Shown here: one piece after another, positions 7,112-16,494 of the stretch
Layout of the letters: each line of letters begins with the position of its first letter
How positions within the stretch are numbered: position 1 is the first letter of the stretch
NCBI GenBank assembly: GCA_964619935.1
Contig: CAZUGO010000062.1
Location: 1 to 64,000, forward strand
Source: CAZUGO01 sp964619935
GTDB taxonomy: Bacteria > Planctomycetota > Phycisphaerae > UBA1845 > CAIVHJ01
DNA length: 64,000 nt
Reading direction: 5' to 3'
Notes under the pieces: generated by a model
Databases searched by the model: none
Seen by the model: only the letters and a program-made list of their open reading frames with translations
Told to the model about the DNA's origin: nothing
Made by a program: the position numbers and the translations under genes

Positions 7112-8607
7112 GACCGCAGCCCGTCACGCGGCATTCCCGGCGCTGCTGGCTGGCATTCCAGGGCGTACTTGCTGAAGGTGTGATCGACCGGGACTGGATA
7201 CTCGCCCGAGAAACACGCCGTGCAATACTGCGCGGCCCCGCCGGAGACGCACGACAGCATGCCCTCCAGCGACAGGTAGGCCAGCGAGTCCACTTCGAGA
7301 AAGCGGCGAATGTCCTCGATGCTGTGCTCGTGGGCCGCCAGCTTGGACTTGTCGGGAAAGTCGATCCCATAGTAACAGCCGTGCCGAATCGGCGGCGATG
7401 CCACCCGCAGGTGGATCTCGACGGCACCGGCAGTGCGCAGGGCGCCCATTTTTCCGCGGGTGGTGGTGCCGCGGACCACCGAATCCTCAATGACCACGAT
7501 CCGCTGGCCGCGGATGACCTCCTTGATGACATTCAATTTCATCTTGACCGCGAGGTCGCGCATGTGTTGTTCGGGCATGATGAACGAGCGCCCGGCGTAA
7601 TGGCTGGTCGTGAACCCGCGCTCCAGGGGGATGCCGCTCTCCTGGCTGTAGCCGATGGCGGCACACCGGGCGCAGTTGGGCACGGCGATGACCAGGTCCC
7701 CGCCAACCGGCGCCTCGCGGGCCAGTTGGCGCCCCATGGCGGTGCGGGCCTGGTGAACGTTCTGTCCGAAGATCGAGCTGGCCGGGTCGGCAAAGTACAC
7801 GTGCTCGAACACGCACTGGGCCACCCGCCGCGGGCCCGGCGCCGCGAAGCACTCGGACTGCACCCCGTCGCCGCCAAAGGTCACCAGCTCACCGGGCATG
7901 ACGTCGCGGAGGTACTCGGCATCGATAATGTCCAGGGCACACGTCTCGGAGGCCACCACATGGGCGCCACCGGGCAGACGCCCGATGCACAGCGGACGGA
8001 ACCCCTCGGGGTCGCGGGCTGCCACGATCTGCCCTCGAAACAAGAACAGCAGGCTGAAGGCACCCTTGAGCTGGCGGAGCACCAAGGCCAGCGGGCTCGC
8101 CTGGGCCACATGCGCGGGATTGGCCAGGAGGTGGCTGATGATCTCGGTGTCGCTGGTGGTCGAGAAAATGTGGCCCTGCTGTTCGTACTGCTGGCGCAGG
8201 GCGGTGGCGTTGACCAGGTTGCCGTTGTGGGCGATGGCCACCTGGCCGCCGGCATACTGAAACAAAAGCGGCTGGGTGTTGCTGTTGCTGCAGGAGCCAG
8301 TCGTGGAGTAGCGGACGTGGCCGATGGCGACCGGGTTGCGGAGGCCGCGCAGCAGTTCGCCGCTGAAGACGTCCTGGACCAGCCCCAGCCCGGTGTGTCG
8401 CTGGATGGGCTGGTTCGGTCCGGCGGTGGTGCAAATGCCGGCCGACTCCTGGCCGCGGTGCTGTTGGGCAAACAGTCCCAGGTGCGTCAGCGCGGCCGCA
8501 TCGGGGTGGCCCTGGATGCCGAACAGACCGCAGGCGTGCTTGATTTCAGCGCTGGACACGATTGGCGGGCTGCTCCACGTCCGGGGCCCAAGGACACGTC
8601 GGGTCAT
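7108..8607 (-). CDS. purF: Amidophosphoribosyltransferase
   Basis: A 499-residue enzyme that catalyses the first committed step of purine synthesis, PRPP plus glutamine to phosphoribosylamine. The N-terminal Ntn glutaminase begins at Cys26 in HACGLFGI, so a 25-residue propeptide is expected to be removed as in Bacillus-type PurF. RGQESAGI and CSNSNTQPL are also present. The PRPP loop is VVIEDSVVRGTTTRGK. Cysteines in PNCARC and QYCTACFSGEYP are placed as in the 4Fe-4S-containing type. It lies upstream of purM with a 4-base overlap, and its promoter is at 8623-8651. Confidence 0.96.
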   Translation of the reverse strand: MTRRVLGPRTWSSPPIVSSAEIKHACGLFGIQGHPDAAALTHLGLFAQQHRGQESAGICTTAGPNQPIQRHTGLGLVQDVFSGELLRGLRNPVAIGHVRYSTTGSCSNSNTQPLLFQYAGGQVAIAHNGNLVNATALRQQYEQQGHIFSTTSDTEIISHLLANPAHVAQASPLALVLRQLKGAFSLLFLFRGQIVAARDPEGFRPLCIGRLPGGAHVVASETCALDIIDAEYLRDVMPGELVTFGGDGVQSECFAAPGPRRVAQCVFEHVYFADPASSIFGQNVHQARTAMGRQLAREAPVGGDLVIAVPNCARCAAIGYSQESGIPLERGFTTSHYAGRSFIMPEQHMRDLAVKMKLNVIKEVIRGQRIVVIEDSVVRGTTTRGKMGALRTAGAVEIHLRVASPPIRHGCYYGIDFPDKSKLAAHEHSIEDIRRFLEVDSLAYLSLEGMLSCVSGGAAQYCTACFSGEYPVPVDHTFSKYALECQPAAPGMPRDGLRS

Positions 8608-8622
8608 GAAGGAACAGGAGCT

Positions 8623-8651
8623 AGCCTAATTCGCCGGCGCGTGGGGGTCAA
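8623..8651 (-). promoter_or_regulatory. Predicted promoter of purF-purM
   Basis: On the minus strand TTGACC (8651-8646), 17-base spacer, TAGGCT (8628-8623). The -10 box ends 15 bases before the purF ATG, so the leader would be short, about 8-9 bases. No PurR operator or purine riboswitch is apparent. Confidence 0.55.
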
Positions 8652-8708
8652 GCCGAGTCCGATAAGCGGGTTGCAGGTCCGATAGCCGGGGGTGCGGCGT
8701 TGCCATCC

Positions 8709-8737
8709 TTGTGCACCACGCATCGGAAATCTACCAT
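8709..8737 (+). promoter_or_regulatory. Predicted promoter of the first HTH-receiver gene
   Basis: TTGTGC (8709-8714), 17-base spacer, TACCAT (8732-8737). Transcription near 8744 would give a leader of about 50 bases to ATG 8793. This makes in-frame starts upstream of 8744 unlikely. Confidence 0.45.
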
Positions 8738-8792
8738 TAGGTTGCGTCGCCGATGTGGAATCGGAAAGAAGCGCGTGCGCGGTTCCGGGGGC

Positions 8793-9392
8793 ATGACCAG
8801 TCAGCAGAGCCGTTCTATGGGTTATTCGCAAGACGTACTGACCACCGGCCAGGTGGCGAAAATTTGCAATGTTGCACCCCGGACCGTGTCCAAGTGGTTC
8901 GACACCGGCCAGTTGCGGGGCTACCGGATCCCGGGAAGCAAGGATCGACGCATTCCGCTGGACCAGCTCATTCGGTTCATGAAGGCCCACGACATGCCGC
9001 TGAACGGTCTGGACGGCAGCAGCCTGCGGGTGCTGCTGGTGGATGCCGACGAGGAGTTCTGCACGGTGCTGTCGGGGGCGTTACAGCAACGCGGCAACTA
9101 CCAGGTGGAGTCGGCCGTCGGGTATTTCGCGGCGGGGGTGGTGGCCGAACGGCTCCGACCGCACGTCATGCTCATTGAGGTCGGCAGCGAGTCCGAGGTC
9201 GGGGCCCTGTGCCGTTATCTTCGTGGCAGTGCCGAGTTCCAGGGCGTGCGCCTGGTGGCGATCGGCCGTCATCTGACCGACCGCGTGGGGGCCGGATATT
9301 GCAGGGCGGGTTTCGATCGTTACCTTCCCAAACCCTTCGATCTGGCCGCGGTTCGAACCCTGCTGGACGAGCTGGGCGCCGCCGCGGGGTGA
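8793..9392 (+). CDS. HTH (MerR/excisionase-type) plus degenerate receiver-domain regulator
   Basis: A 199-residue regulator. Residues 15-66 form a MerR/BldC-like winged helix DNA-binding domain (LTTGQVAKICNVAPRTVSKWFDTG, then the wing RIPGSKDRRIP). Residues 78-195 form a response-regulator receiver fold. Acidic Asp84 and Asp86 and Lys180 (LPKPFD) are kept. The phospho-acceptor Asp is replaced by Glu129 (VMLIEVG), and the switch Thr/Ser is Gly158. The protein therefore probably acts without phosphorylation, or mimics the phosphorylated state. The order HTH-receiver is the reverse of most response regulators. The gene at 13016-13582 is an intact paralogue. ATG 8793 follows GGGGG; ATG 8817 is an alternative. 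Confidence 0.85.
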   Translation: MTSQQSRSMGYSQDVLTTGQVAKICNVAPRTVSKWFDTGQLRGYRIPGSKDRRIPLDQLIRFMKAHDMPLNGLDGSSLRVLLVDADEEFCTVLSGALQQRGNYQVESAVGYFAAGVVAERLRPHVMLIEVGSESEVGALCRYLRGSAEFQGVRLVAIGRHLTDRVGAGYCRAGFDRYLPKPFDLAAVRTLLDELGAAAG

Positions 9393-9455
9393 TCGAATCC
9401 GTATGGCGATCCTTGGCTTGCGGCTCGGTCTGATAAGCTGCGGGCCGGTGGGTCG

Positions 9456-10883
<1,428 letters not shown>

Positions 10884-10944
10884 CCGGGGGTCGGCAGGAC
10901 GCGCGCTGAGGCACACGGCGCTGCTCGCAGGGGGAGTCGCGGCT

Positions 10945-10953
10945 TGCTATGAT
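10945..10953 (+). promoter_or_regulatory. Predicted extended -10 promoter of mnmG
   Basis: TGCTATGAT at 10945-10953 is an extended -10 element. The region 17 bases upstream (TCGCAG) is a poor -35 box. The leader would be about 35 bases to ATG 10994. Confidence 0.4.
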
Positions 10954-10993
10954 CGTGGCGCGGCCCCGTGGATGTTGCTGGCGGCTTCAACGG

Positions 10994-12835
10994 ATGCAAC
11001 GGACGTTTGATGTCATCGTGATCGGAGGTGGGCATGCCGGCGCGGAGGCGGCCTGGGCGGCGGCGCGCCTGGGGGCCGACACCGCGATGGTGACCATGGA
11101 GATCGAGGCCATCGGGCGGCTGAGCTGCAATCCGGCGATTGGTGGCATCGGCAAGGGCCAGATGGTCCGCGAGATCGATGCCCTCGGCGGGTTGATGGGC
11201 CTGGCGATCGACCGGGCCGGCATCCAGTTTCGCATGCTCAACAACAGCAAGGGGCCCGCCGTTCGCTCGCCGCGGGCCCAGGCGGATCGCACGCTGTACC
11301 CCCGAGCGGTGCGGGAACTGCTGGGCGGCTGCGGCCGGCTGGGCTTCATCGAGGGTCTGGTCGACGATCTGCTGATCCGCCCCGGGTCCGACGGGCGACC
11401 GCAGGTCAGCGGCGTGCGGCTGCGCGACGGCCGCACGCTGCAGGCCAAAGCCGTGATCATCACCACGGGAACCTTCATGCGCGGCCTGATGCACTGTGGC
11501 GACGATCGCCGGGAGGGCGGTCGCGTCGGCGAAGCCGCCGCCAGCGGGTTGAGCGGCCGGCTGATCGATCTGGGTTTCGAGCTGACCCGCTTCAAGACCG
11601 GCACTCCGCCGCGCGTCGCACGAGACAGCATCGATTACGAGAACCTGGAAACTCAGCCCGGCGACGACTGTCCGCGCCCATTCTCATTCATGGTGGAGCG
11701 CATCACCCAACCGCAGGTGTGCTGCTGGGTGACCTACACCACCCCGGCGGCCCACGACCTGATTCGCGAGAATCTCCATCGGGCGCCGATGTACAGCGGT
11801 CAGATCAACGCCACGGGTGTGCGCTATTGCCCCAGCATCGAAGACAAGGTGGTCCGTTTCGCCGATCGACCGCGCCACCAGATTTTCCTGGAGCCCGAGG
11901 GCTATGACGACCCCCGGGTGTATTGCAACGGGCTGGGGACTTCGTTGCCGCGCGACGTCCAGGCGGGCGTGCTCCGGCGGATTCCTGGATTGCAGGACAG
12001 CCGAGTGGTGCAGTGGGGCTACGCCGTCGAATACGACGTGGTGCCCACCCACCAGATTCGCTACTCGCTGGAGACCAAGGCGGTGGCGGGGTTATTCCTG
12101 GCGGGTCAAATCAACGGCACCAGCGGTTATGAAGAGGCCGCCGGCCAAGGCATCCTGGCGGGCATCAACGCCGTCCGCAAACTGCAGGACGCTGCTCCGC
12201 TGGTTATCGGCCGCGATGAAGGGTATCTCGGGGTCATGATCGACGACCTGATCGCCCGGCCGTTGGACGAGCCTTACCGGATGTTCACTTCGCGGGCGGA
12301 GTACCGTCTGCTGCTGCGCGCCGACAACGCCGATGAGCGGCTGACCCCGGTGGGCCGGCGGATCGGCCTGGTCGACGACGATCGCTGGAGCTGCTACCAG
12401 CACAAGCGCGACCAGGTGGCCAGGCTCCAGGCCGCCGTCGAATGCACCCGCCGTGACGGCAAGCCGTTGTTGGACTTCCTGCGGCGGCCGGAAGCCGACT
12501 GGCAGGGCATCGCCACCGACCTTCCGGCGGATTGCCGTGACCTCCCCGTGGCGGTCGGCGAACTGGTGATGGCCCGCGCCAAGTACGCCGGCTATGTCGC
12601 GCGGATGAAACGCGAGATCGCCCGCCTGAGTCGGATGGAGCGCTGCCGCATCCCGGTGGACTTCAATTACGCAGCCCTTGGCGAAATGCGCTTCGAGGCC
12701 CGCGAGCGCTTCAGCGCCGTCCAGCCGCAGACCCTTGGGCAAGCCAGCCGCATCGGAGGCATCACGCCGGCCGACGTCGCGGTGTTGTGGGTGGCTGTCG
12801 AGGGCCGGGCTCGCCGCCGCGGGTCGGTCCGCTAA
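10994..12835 (+). CDS. mnmG: tRNA uridine-5-carboxymethylaminomethyl modification enzyme
   Basis: A 613-residue FAD-binding protein that, with MnmE, modifies the wobble uridine of certain tRNAs. The N-terminus has the dinucleotide-binding sequence DVIVIGGGHAGAEAA. Family signatures follow: SCNPAIGGIGKGQMVREID, TGTFMRGLMH, RFKTGTPPR, GLFLAGQINGTSGYEEAA and MFTSRAEYRLLLR. The C-terminal MnmE-binding region ends with ASRIGGITPADVAVL. The ATG at 10994 (MQRTFDV) is chosen because the longer frame starts inside the predicted promoter. mnmE is not in the window. Its position inside a cluster of signalling genes looks incidental. Confidence 0.96.
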   Translation: MQRTFDVIVIGGGHAGAEAAWAAARLGADTAMVTMEIEAIGRLSCNPAIGGIGKGQMVREIDALGGLMGLAIDRAGIQFRMLNNSKGPAVRSPRAQADRTLYPRAVRELLGGCGRLGFIEGLVDDLLIRPGSDGRPQVSGVRLRDGRTLQAKAVIITTGTFMRGLMHCGDDRREGGRVGEAAASGLSGRLIDLGFELTRFKTGTPPRVARDSIDYENLETQPGDDCPRPFSFMVERITQPQVCCWVTYTTPAAHDLIRENLHRAPMYSGQINATGVRYCPSIEDKVVRFADRPRHQIFLEPEGYDDPRVYCNGLGTSLPRDVQAGVLRRIPGLQDSRVVQWGYAVEYDVVPTHQIRYSLETKAVAGLFLAGQINGTSGYEEAAGQGILAGINAVRKLQDAAPLVIGRDEGYLGVMIDDLIARPLDEPYRMFTSRAEYRLLLRADNADERLTPVGRRIGLVDDDRWSCYQHKRDQVARLQAAVECTRRDGKPLLDFLRRPEADWQGIATDLPADCRDLPVAVGELVMARAKYAGYVARMKREIARLSRMERCRIPVDFNYAALGEMRFEARERFSAVQPQTLGQASRIGGITPADVAVLWVAVEGRARRRGSVR

Positions 12836-12901
12836 CTCGTCGCTGCACGGGCCCGGACCCGTCCCGGCTGGGGGGGGCTTACCCATTTCTGAGCAAATGA
12901 G

Positions 12902-12930
12902 TTGACCAGAGCGGAGTCGGATTTTACGAT
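12902..12930 (+). promoter_or_regulatory. Predicted sigma-70-type promoter of the second HTH-receiver gene
   Basis: TTGACC (12902-12907), exactly 17 bases, TACGAT (12925-12930), in an otherwise empty 180-bp interval. The predicted leader is about 80 bases to ATG 13016. It probably drives 13016-16454. Confidence 0.65.
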
Positions 12931-13015
12931 GTGGCTAAGATAGGTAATCTGGGGAAGAGCCTAAAGAGTTGCTTTCAATTCCTGCGCGGCCGTTTCAAAG
13001 TGCTTCGGGAGCACG

Positions 13016-13582
13016 ATGATGAAGAGCGTGTACACGACAGGTGAGGTTGCGCAGATCTGCAAGATCAGCCAGCAGACGGTGATCCGCTGCTTCGACAGCG
13101 GGCGGCTCAAGGGCTTCCGGGTGCCGGGATCCAAGTTCCGGCGGATTCCCCGGGAGAGCCTGATCGCCTTCATGAAGAACAACAACATCCCGTTGGACCA
13201 GTTGGACACCGGGAAGAAGCGGGTGCTGGTGGTCGATGATGACCAGGCCATTGTGGAAATGTTTGTGGAGTTGCTGGAACGTGACGGCCGGTTCGAGGTC
13301 CGGACGGCCCGCAGCGGGTACGACGCCGGGATGCTGACCCATGAGTTCCGGCCGGACATCATGATTCTGGATTACAAGTTGCCGGACATCAACGGCAACG
13401 TGGTTTGCAAGACGGTCCGCTCCATGCCCGGCTTCGAGCACATGAAGATCATCCTGATCAGCGGCGTGGCCGACCCCGACGAAGTCCAGGAACTGATGCT
13501 CGCCGGGGCCGATGATTTCATTCGCAAGCCCTTTCGAATTGACACGGTCATCAGCCGCATGGCGGAACTGGTGTCCGTGTAG
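13016..13582 (+). CDS. HTH (MerR/excisionase-type) plus intact receiver-domain regulator
   Basis: A 188-residue paralogue of the 8793-9392 protein with the same unusual order: winged HTH at residues 5-55 (YTTGEVAQICKISQQTVIRCFDSG, wing RVPGSKFRRIP), then a receiver at 68-185. Here all phosphorylation residues are present: Asp74-76 cluster, phospho-acceptor Asp119 (IMILDYKLPD), Ser149 and Lys171 (IRKPF). It is followed 30 bases later by the HDOD-histidine kinase gene, the obvious candidate phosphodonor. The two ATGs at 13016 and 13019 are equivalent starts. The DNA target is unknown. Confidence 0.9.
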   Translation: MMKSVYTTGEVAQICKISQQTVIRCFDSGRLKGFRVPGSKFRRIPRESLIAFMKNNNIPLDQLDTGKKRVLVVDDDQAIVEMFVELLERDGRFEVRTARSGYDAGMLTHEFRPDIMILDYKLPDINGNVVCKTVRSMPGFEHMKIILISGVADPDEVQELMLAGADDFIRKPFRIDTVISRMAELVSV

Positions 13583-13612
13583 CGCAGCAGTCCCAGGCTG
13601 AGGATCACATCC

Positions 13613-15853
13613 ATGTCCGTTGCCCAAGTCCTCCGGCGGCCCCAGCCCGAGCGAATCGATCTGGTGCTCAACGAGTTGGACCAGTTGCCGACGTTGCCCG
13701 TGGTGGCCGCGCGGGTGTTGCAGGCGACCACCCGTGACAACTCGTCTGCGGCCGAGGTCATTGAGTTGATCTCGTTGGACCAGTCGTTGTCGGCCAAGAT
13801 CCTCAGCATGGTGGGCAAGTCGTCGCTGGGCGCCCGGGGCGCCGACACGGTGGATCGGGCGGTGGTGCTGCTGGGTTTCAACGCCGTCCGGCATGCGGCC
13901 TTGTCGATCAAGGTCTTTGATACCTTCGATGGGCTGGAGCGCGACGGCAAGACGGCGTTCGACCGCAGCGAGTTCTGGAAGCACTCGCTGGCGGTGGCCT
14001 GCGCGGCCCACCTGATCGCCGAGCGCTGGCCGGGTCATGTCGATCCGGAAGTGGCATTCGTGTGCGGCCTGCTGCACGACATCGGCAAGATTGCGCTGGA
14101 CGCCTGTCTGCCCAAGAGCTACGCCAGGGTGGTCGGCGTGGCGATCAGCCGCCATGCCAACATCATCGACGTCGAGCGCGAGTACCTGGGTGTGGACCAC
14201 ACCGTGGCCGGCAAACGGCTGGCCCAGCGTTGGAACCTGCCTGCCGGCGTGGTGGAGTGCGTCTGGCTGCACCACCACACGCCGGACATGCTGCCCGACT
14301 CGGTGTCCAATCCGGACCTGGTGCACATCGTGAACGTGGCCGACGTTTGGGTCCGTGAACAGCGCATTGGCTTTTCGGGAACGTTGCTCGACGGTTCATC
14401 CAGCAGTGAGATCGCCCGGCAGATGGGGATGCCGGCCGACTTGCTGCCGTCCATTGCCCCGCTGCTGCTGGAGCGGATCGAAGAGCGGGCCGAAGTGATC
14501 GGTCTGGGAGCGTTGTCGAGCGGTGCGGTGTTTGCCCAGACGGTGCGCGATGTCAACGTCGAACTCAGCCGGCTGAATCGCGAATTGGCCGAGGCCAACC
14601 ATCAACTGCTGAGTCGCTCGGGCTGCCTGGACTTGATCCACCGCTTCAACTCGGCCATGCACGGGCGGTTGACGCTCCTCGACATCTGCCAGGTCGGGGC
14701 GGCCTGCTTTCGGGAGCTGGCCGGTCTGCCGGCCGCCGTGGTGTACGCCTGGGCCCCCAGGACGACGACGGGCTACGCGGCGGTCGCCGGCGCGCGCGGC
14801 TACAAAGGTGAGATTGTGGCGCTGGCCGAACCGATCGAGTCGTCGCTGTCGTACGGCACCATGGTCCGACACCCGACGCTGATGGTGGCTCCGCCGCACC
14901 TCGGTCCATTGCGTGACCGCTTCACGGACTGGCTGGGATCGGGCCCGCTGTGGCTGTTGCCGGTGTCCAAGGACGGCGCCCTGTGGGGCGGCGTCCTGTT
15001 TCACGCGGGGCAGGCCCTCATCGAGAAGCTCGACGGCGCGCTCAACGAGTTGATCCTGTTCGCCACGGTGCTGGCCGGCGCGCTGATGAACGGGTTCGAA
15101 CGCCAGGAGGCCGACCGCCTGAATGAAGGTCTGGCCGAAGTCAATCGCCAGCTCAAGGCCGCCCAATCTGAATTGCTGCGGGCGCGATCGCTGAGCATGA
15201 TCGCCGAGATGGCGGCCGGAGCCGCCCACGAACTGAACAACCCGCTGGCAGTAATCTCGGGGCGTTGCGACTTGCTGGCCGGGCACCTGCAGGATGACCG
15301 GCCGCAGAAGGACCTGGACATCATCCGCGAGCAAGCCCACCGCTGCAGCGACATCGTCAACGAGCTGATGGCCTTTGCCAAGCCGGATCGGCCGCGCAAG
15401 CAGGTTCTGGAGTTGCCGGCCCTGTTGAGTGAGCTGGCGGACGACTGGATCGCCCGGTCCTCGTTGTCGGCTGAGCACATCGACCTGCAGATATCGGACC
15501 CGCACATCCGGATCGAAGCCGATGCCGGCCAAATCAAAGCCATGTTCGAGGAGTTGCTCAAGAATGCCTTCGAGGCCTGCGATCCGCGGGATGCCCGGCT
15601 GCGGATCAACTGCCACACCGATGTTTCCGATGAACTGGTAATCGTCGTTCTGGAGGACAATGGGTGTGGCATGACGCCGGAGATTCTGGAGAAGGCCAGC
15701 GATCCGTTTTTCTCGCACCGGCTTGCCGGCCGGGGGCGCGGACTGGGTCTGTCCCGGGCGGCGCGGTGGTCCGAACTCAACGGCGGCCGCCTGCGGATCG
15801 AATCCAGTCCGGGCGAGGGCACTCGGGTCCGCGTCGAGTTTCCGGCGGTCTAG
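13613..15853 (+). CDS. HDOD-domain / histidine kinase hybrid
   Basis: A 746-residue soluble sensor kinase. Residues 20-220 form a HDOD domain (LPTLPVVAARVL, LISLDQSLSAKILSMV) that retains an HD pair at His155-Asp156 (CGLLHDIGK). A coiled coil covers about 308-335. Residues about 335-490 look like a GAF-type module, without certain ligand residues. A second coiled coil leads to HisKA with phospho-acceptor His539 (AAHELNNPLAVISGR). The ATPase domain has the N box LLKNAFEAC, G1 LEDNGCGM and G2 GRGRGLGLS. No membrane segment is visible. It lies between the HTH-receiver gene and the stand-alone receiver gene and may phosphorylate both. Confidence 0.93.
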   Translation: MSVAQVLRRPQPERIDLVLNELDQLPTLPVVAARVLQATTRDNSSAAEVIELISLDQSLSAKILSMVGKSSLGARGADTVDRAVVLLGFNAVRHAALSIKVFDTFDGLERDGKTAFDRSEFWKHSLAVACAAHLIAERWPGHVDPEVAFVCGLLHDIGKIALDACLPKSYARVVGVAISRHANIIDVEREYLGVDHTVAGKRLAQRWNLPAGVVECVWLHHHTPDMLPDSVSNPDLVHIVNVADVWVREQRIGFSGTLLDGSSSSEIARQMGMPADLLPSIAPLLLERIEERAEVIGLGALSSGAVFAQTVRDVNVELSRLNRELAEANHQLLSRSGCLDLIHRFNSAMHGRLTLLDICQVGAACFRELAGLPAAVVYAWAPRTTTGYAAVAGARGYKGEIVALAEPIESSLSYGTMVRHPTLMVAPPHLGPLRDRFTDWLGSGPLWLLPVSKDGALWGGVLFHAGQALIEKLDGALNELILFATVLAGALMNGFERQEADRLNEGLAEVNRQLKAAQSELLRARSLSMIAEMAAGAAHELNNPLAVISGRCDLLAGHLQDDRPQKDLDIIREQAHRCSDIVNELMAFAKPDRPRKQVLELPALLSELADDWIARSSLSAEHIDLQISDPHIRIEADAGQIKAMFEELLKNAFEACDPRDARLRINCHTDVSDELVIVVLEDNGCGMTPEILEKASDPFFSHRLAGRGRGLGLSRAARWSELNGGRLRIESSPGEGTRVRVEFPAV

Positions 15854-15911
15854 ATTCCGCGTGCCCTGGGTCCTGGGCGGCTCATTCCAGCCGGCCGGCG
15901 GTATCCAGGGC

Positions 15912-16454
15912 ATGACCGAGCGGCCGGTCATTCTGGTGGTCGAAGACGACCCGGTGCTTGCAGAGATGCTGGTGGATCACCTGCGTCTGAGCATCGACGC
16001 TCGGGTGATTCATGCGACAGGCGCGGCCGATGCCCTGCGGCAGGTGCACCGGCGGCGTCCGGATCTGGCGATTGTCGACATCGGCCTGCCCGACGGCGAC
16101 GGACTGGAACTCATCCGGTTGATTCGCGAGTCTTGTGACTGTCCGGCCCTGGTGATCACCGGGTGCCCGACGTTGCAGCGCAGCGTCGAGGCCTTGCGCC
16201 TGGGGGCCGACGATCTGTTAACCAAACCGTTCGATCTCCACGAACTCAGCATTGCCGTGCTCCAGGCGGTCGATCGCCACCGTGCCTCGCACCGGGAACG
16301 ACAACGGACCCGCCGCCTCGAAGGACTGGTCCGCAGGGTCTTGCAGGACCGCCGCTTGTTGCAGCAGCGGGTCGACCTGGTGTGTCGCGACTTGGTGGGG
16401 GCCTATCGCGAGCTGGCCGAACGCTTCGCCGACGGCGGCCGCGGCGGCGATTGA
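15912..16454 (+). CDS. Response regulator, single receiver with C-terminal helical tail
   Basis: A 180-residue protein. The receiver is residues 4-118, with VVEDDP, phospho-acceptor Asp in LAIVDIGLPDGDG, Thr in LVITG and Lys in LLTKPFD. The remaining roughly 60 residues are a highly charged helix (RQRTRRLEGLVRRVLQDRR...) of coiled-coil type, with no HTH or enzymatic domain. It is probably a phosphoryl carrier or protein-interaction regulator. It is 58 bases after the HDOD-kinase gene and probably its partner. ATG 15912 is chosen; the longer frame overlaps the kinase gene. Confidence 0.88.
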   Translation: MTERPVILVVEDDPVLAEMLVDHLRLSIDARVIHATGAADALRQVHRRRPDLAIVDIGLPDGDGLELIRLIRESCDCPALVITGCPTLQRSVEALRLGADDLLTKPFDLHELSIAVLQAVDRHRASHRERQRTRRLEGLVRRVLQDRRLLQQRVDLVCRDLVGAYRELAERFADGGRGGD

Positions 16455-16457
16455 ACC

Positions 16458-16488
16458 TGGCGCCGGGTCGCCACGGTTTGCGGCGCCA
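16458..16488. terminator. Hairpin between convergent genes
   Basis: TGGCGCC (16458-16464) and GGCGCCA (16482-16488) form a perfect 7-bp stem with a 17-base loop, in the 40-bp gap between the converging regulator and tatC genes. There is no U tract on either strand. Confidence 0.35.
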
Positions 16489-16494
16489 CCGGGC

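Noticed and set aside
14396..15931. A 511-residue minus-strand open frame
   Set aside because: Antisense of the HDOD-kinase gene, without recognisable motifs; the plus strand shows all kinase boxes.
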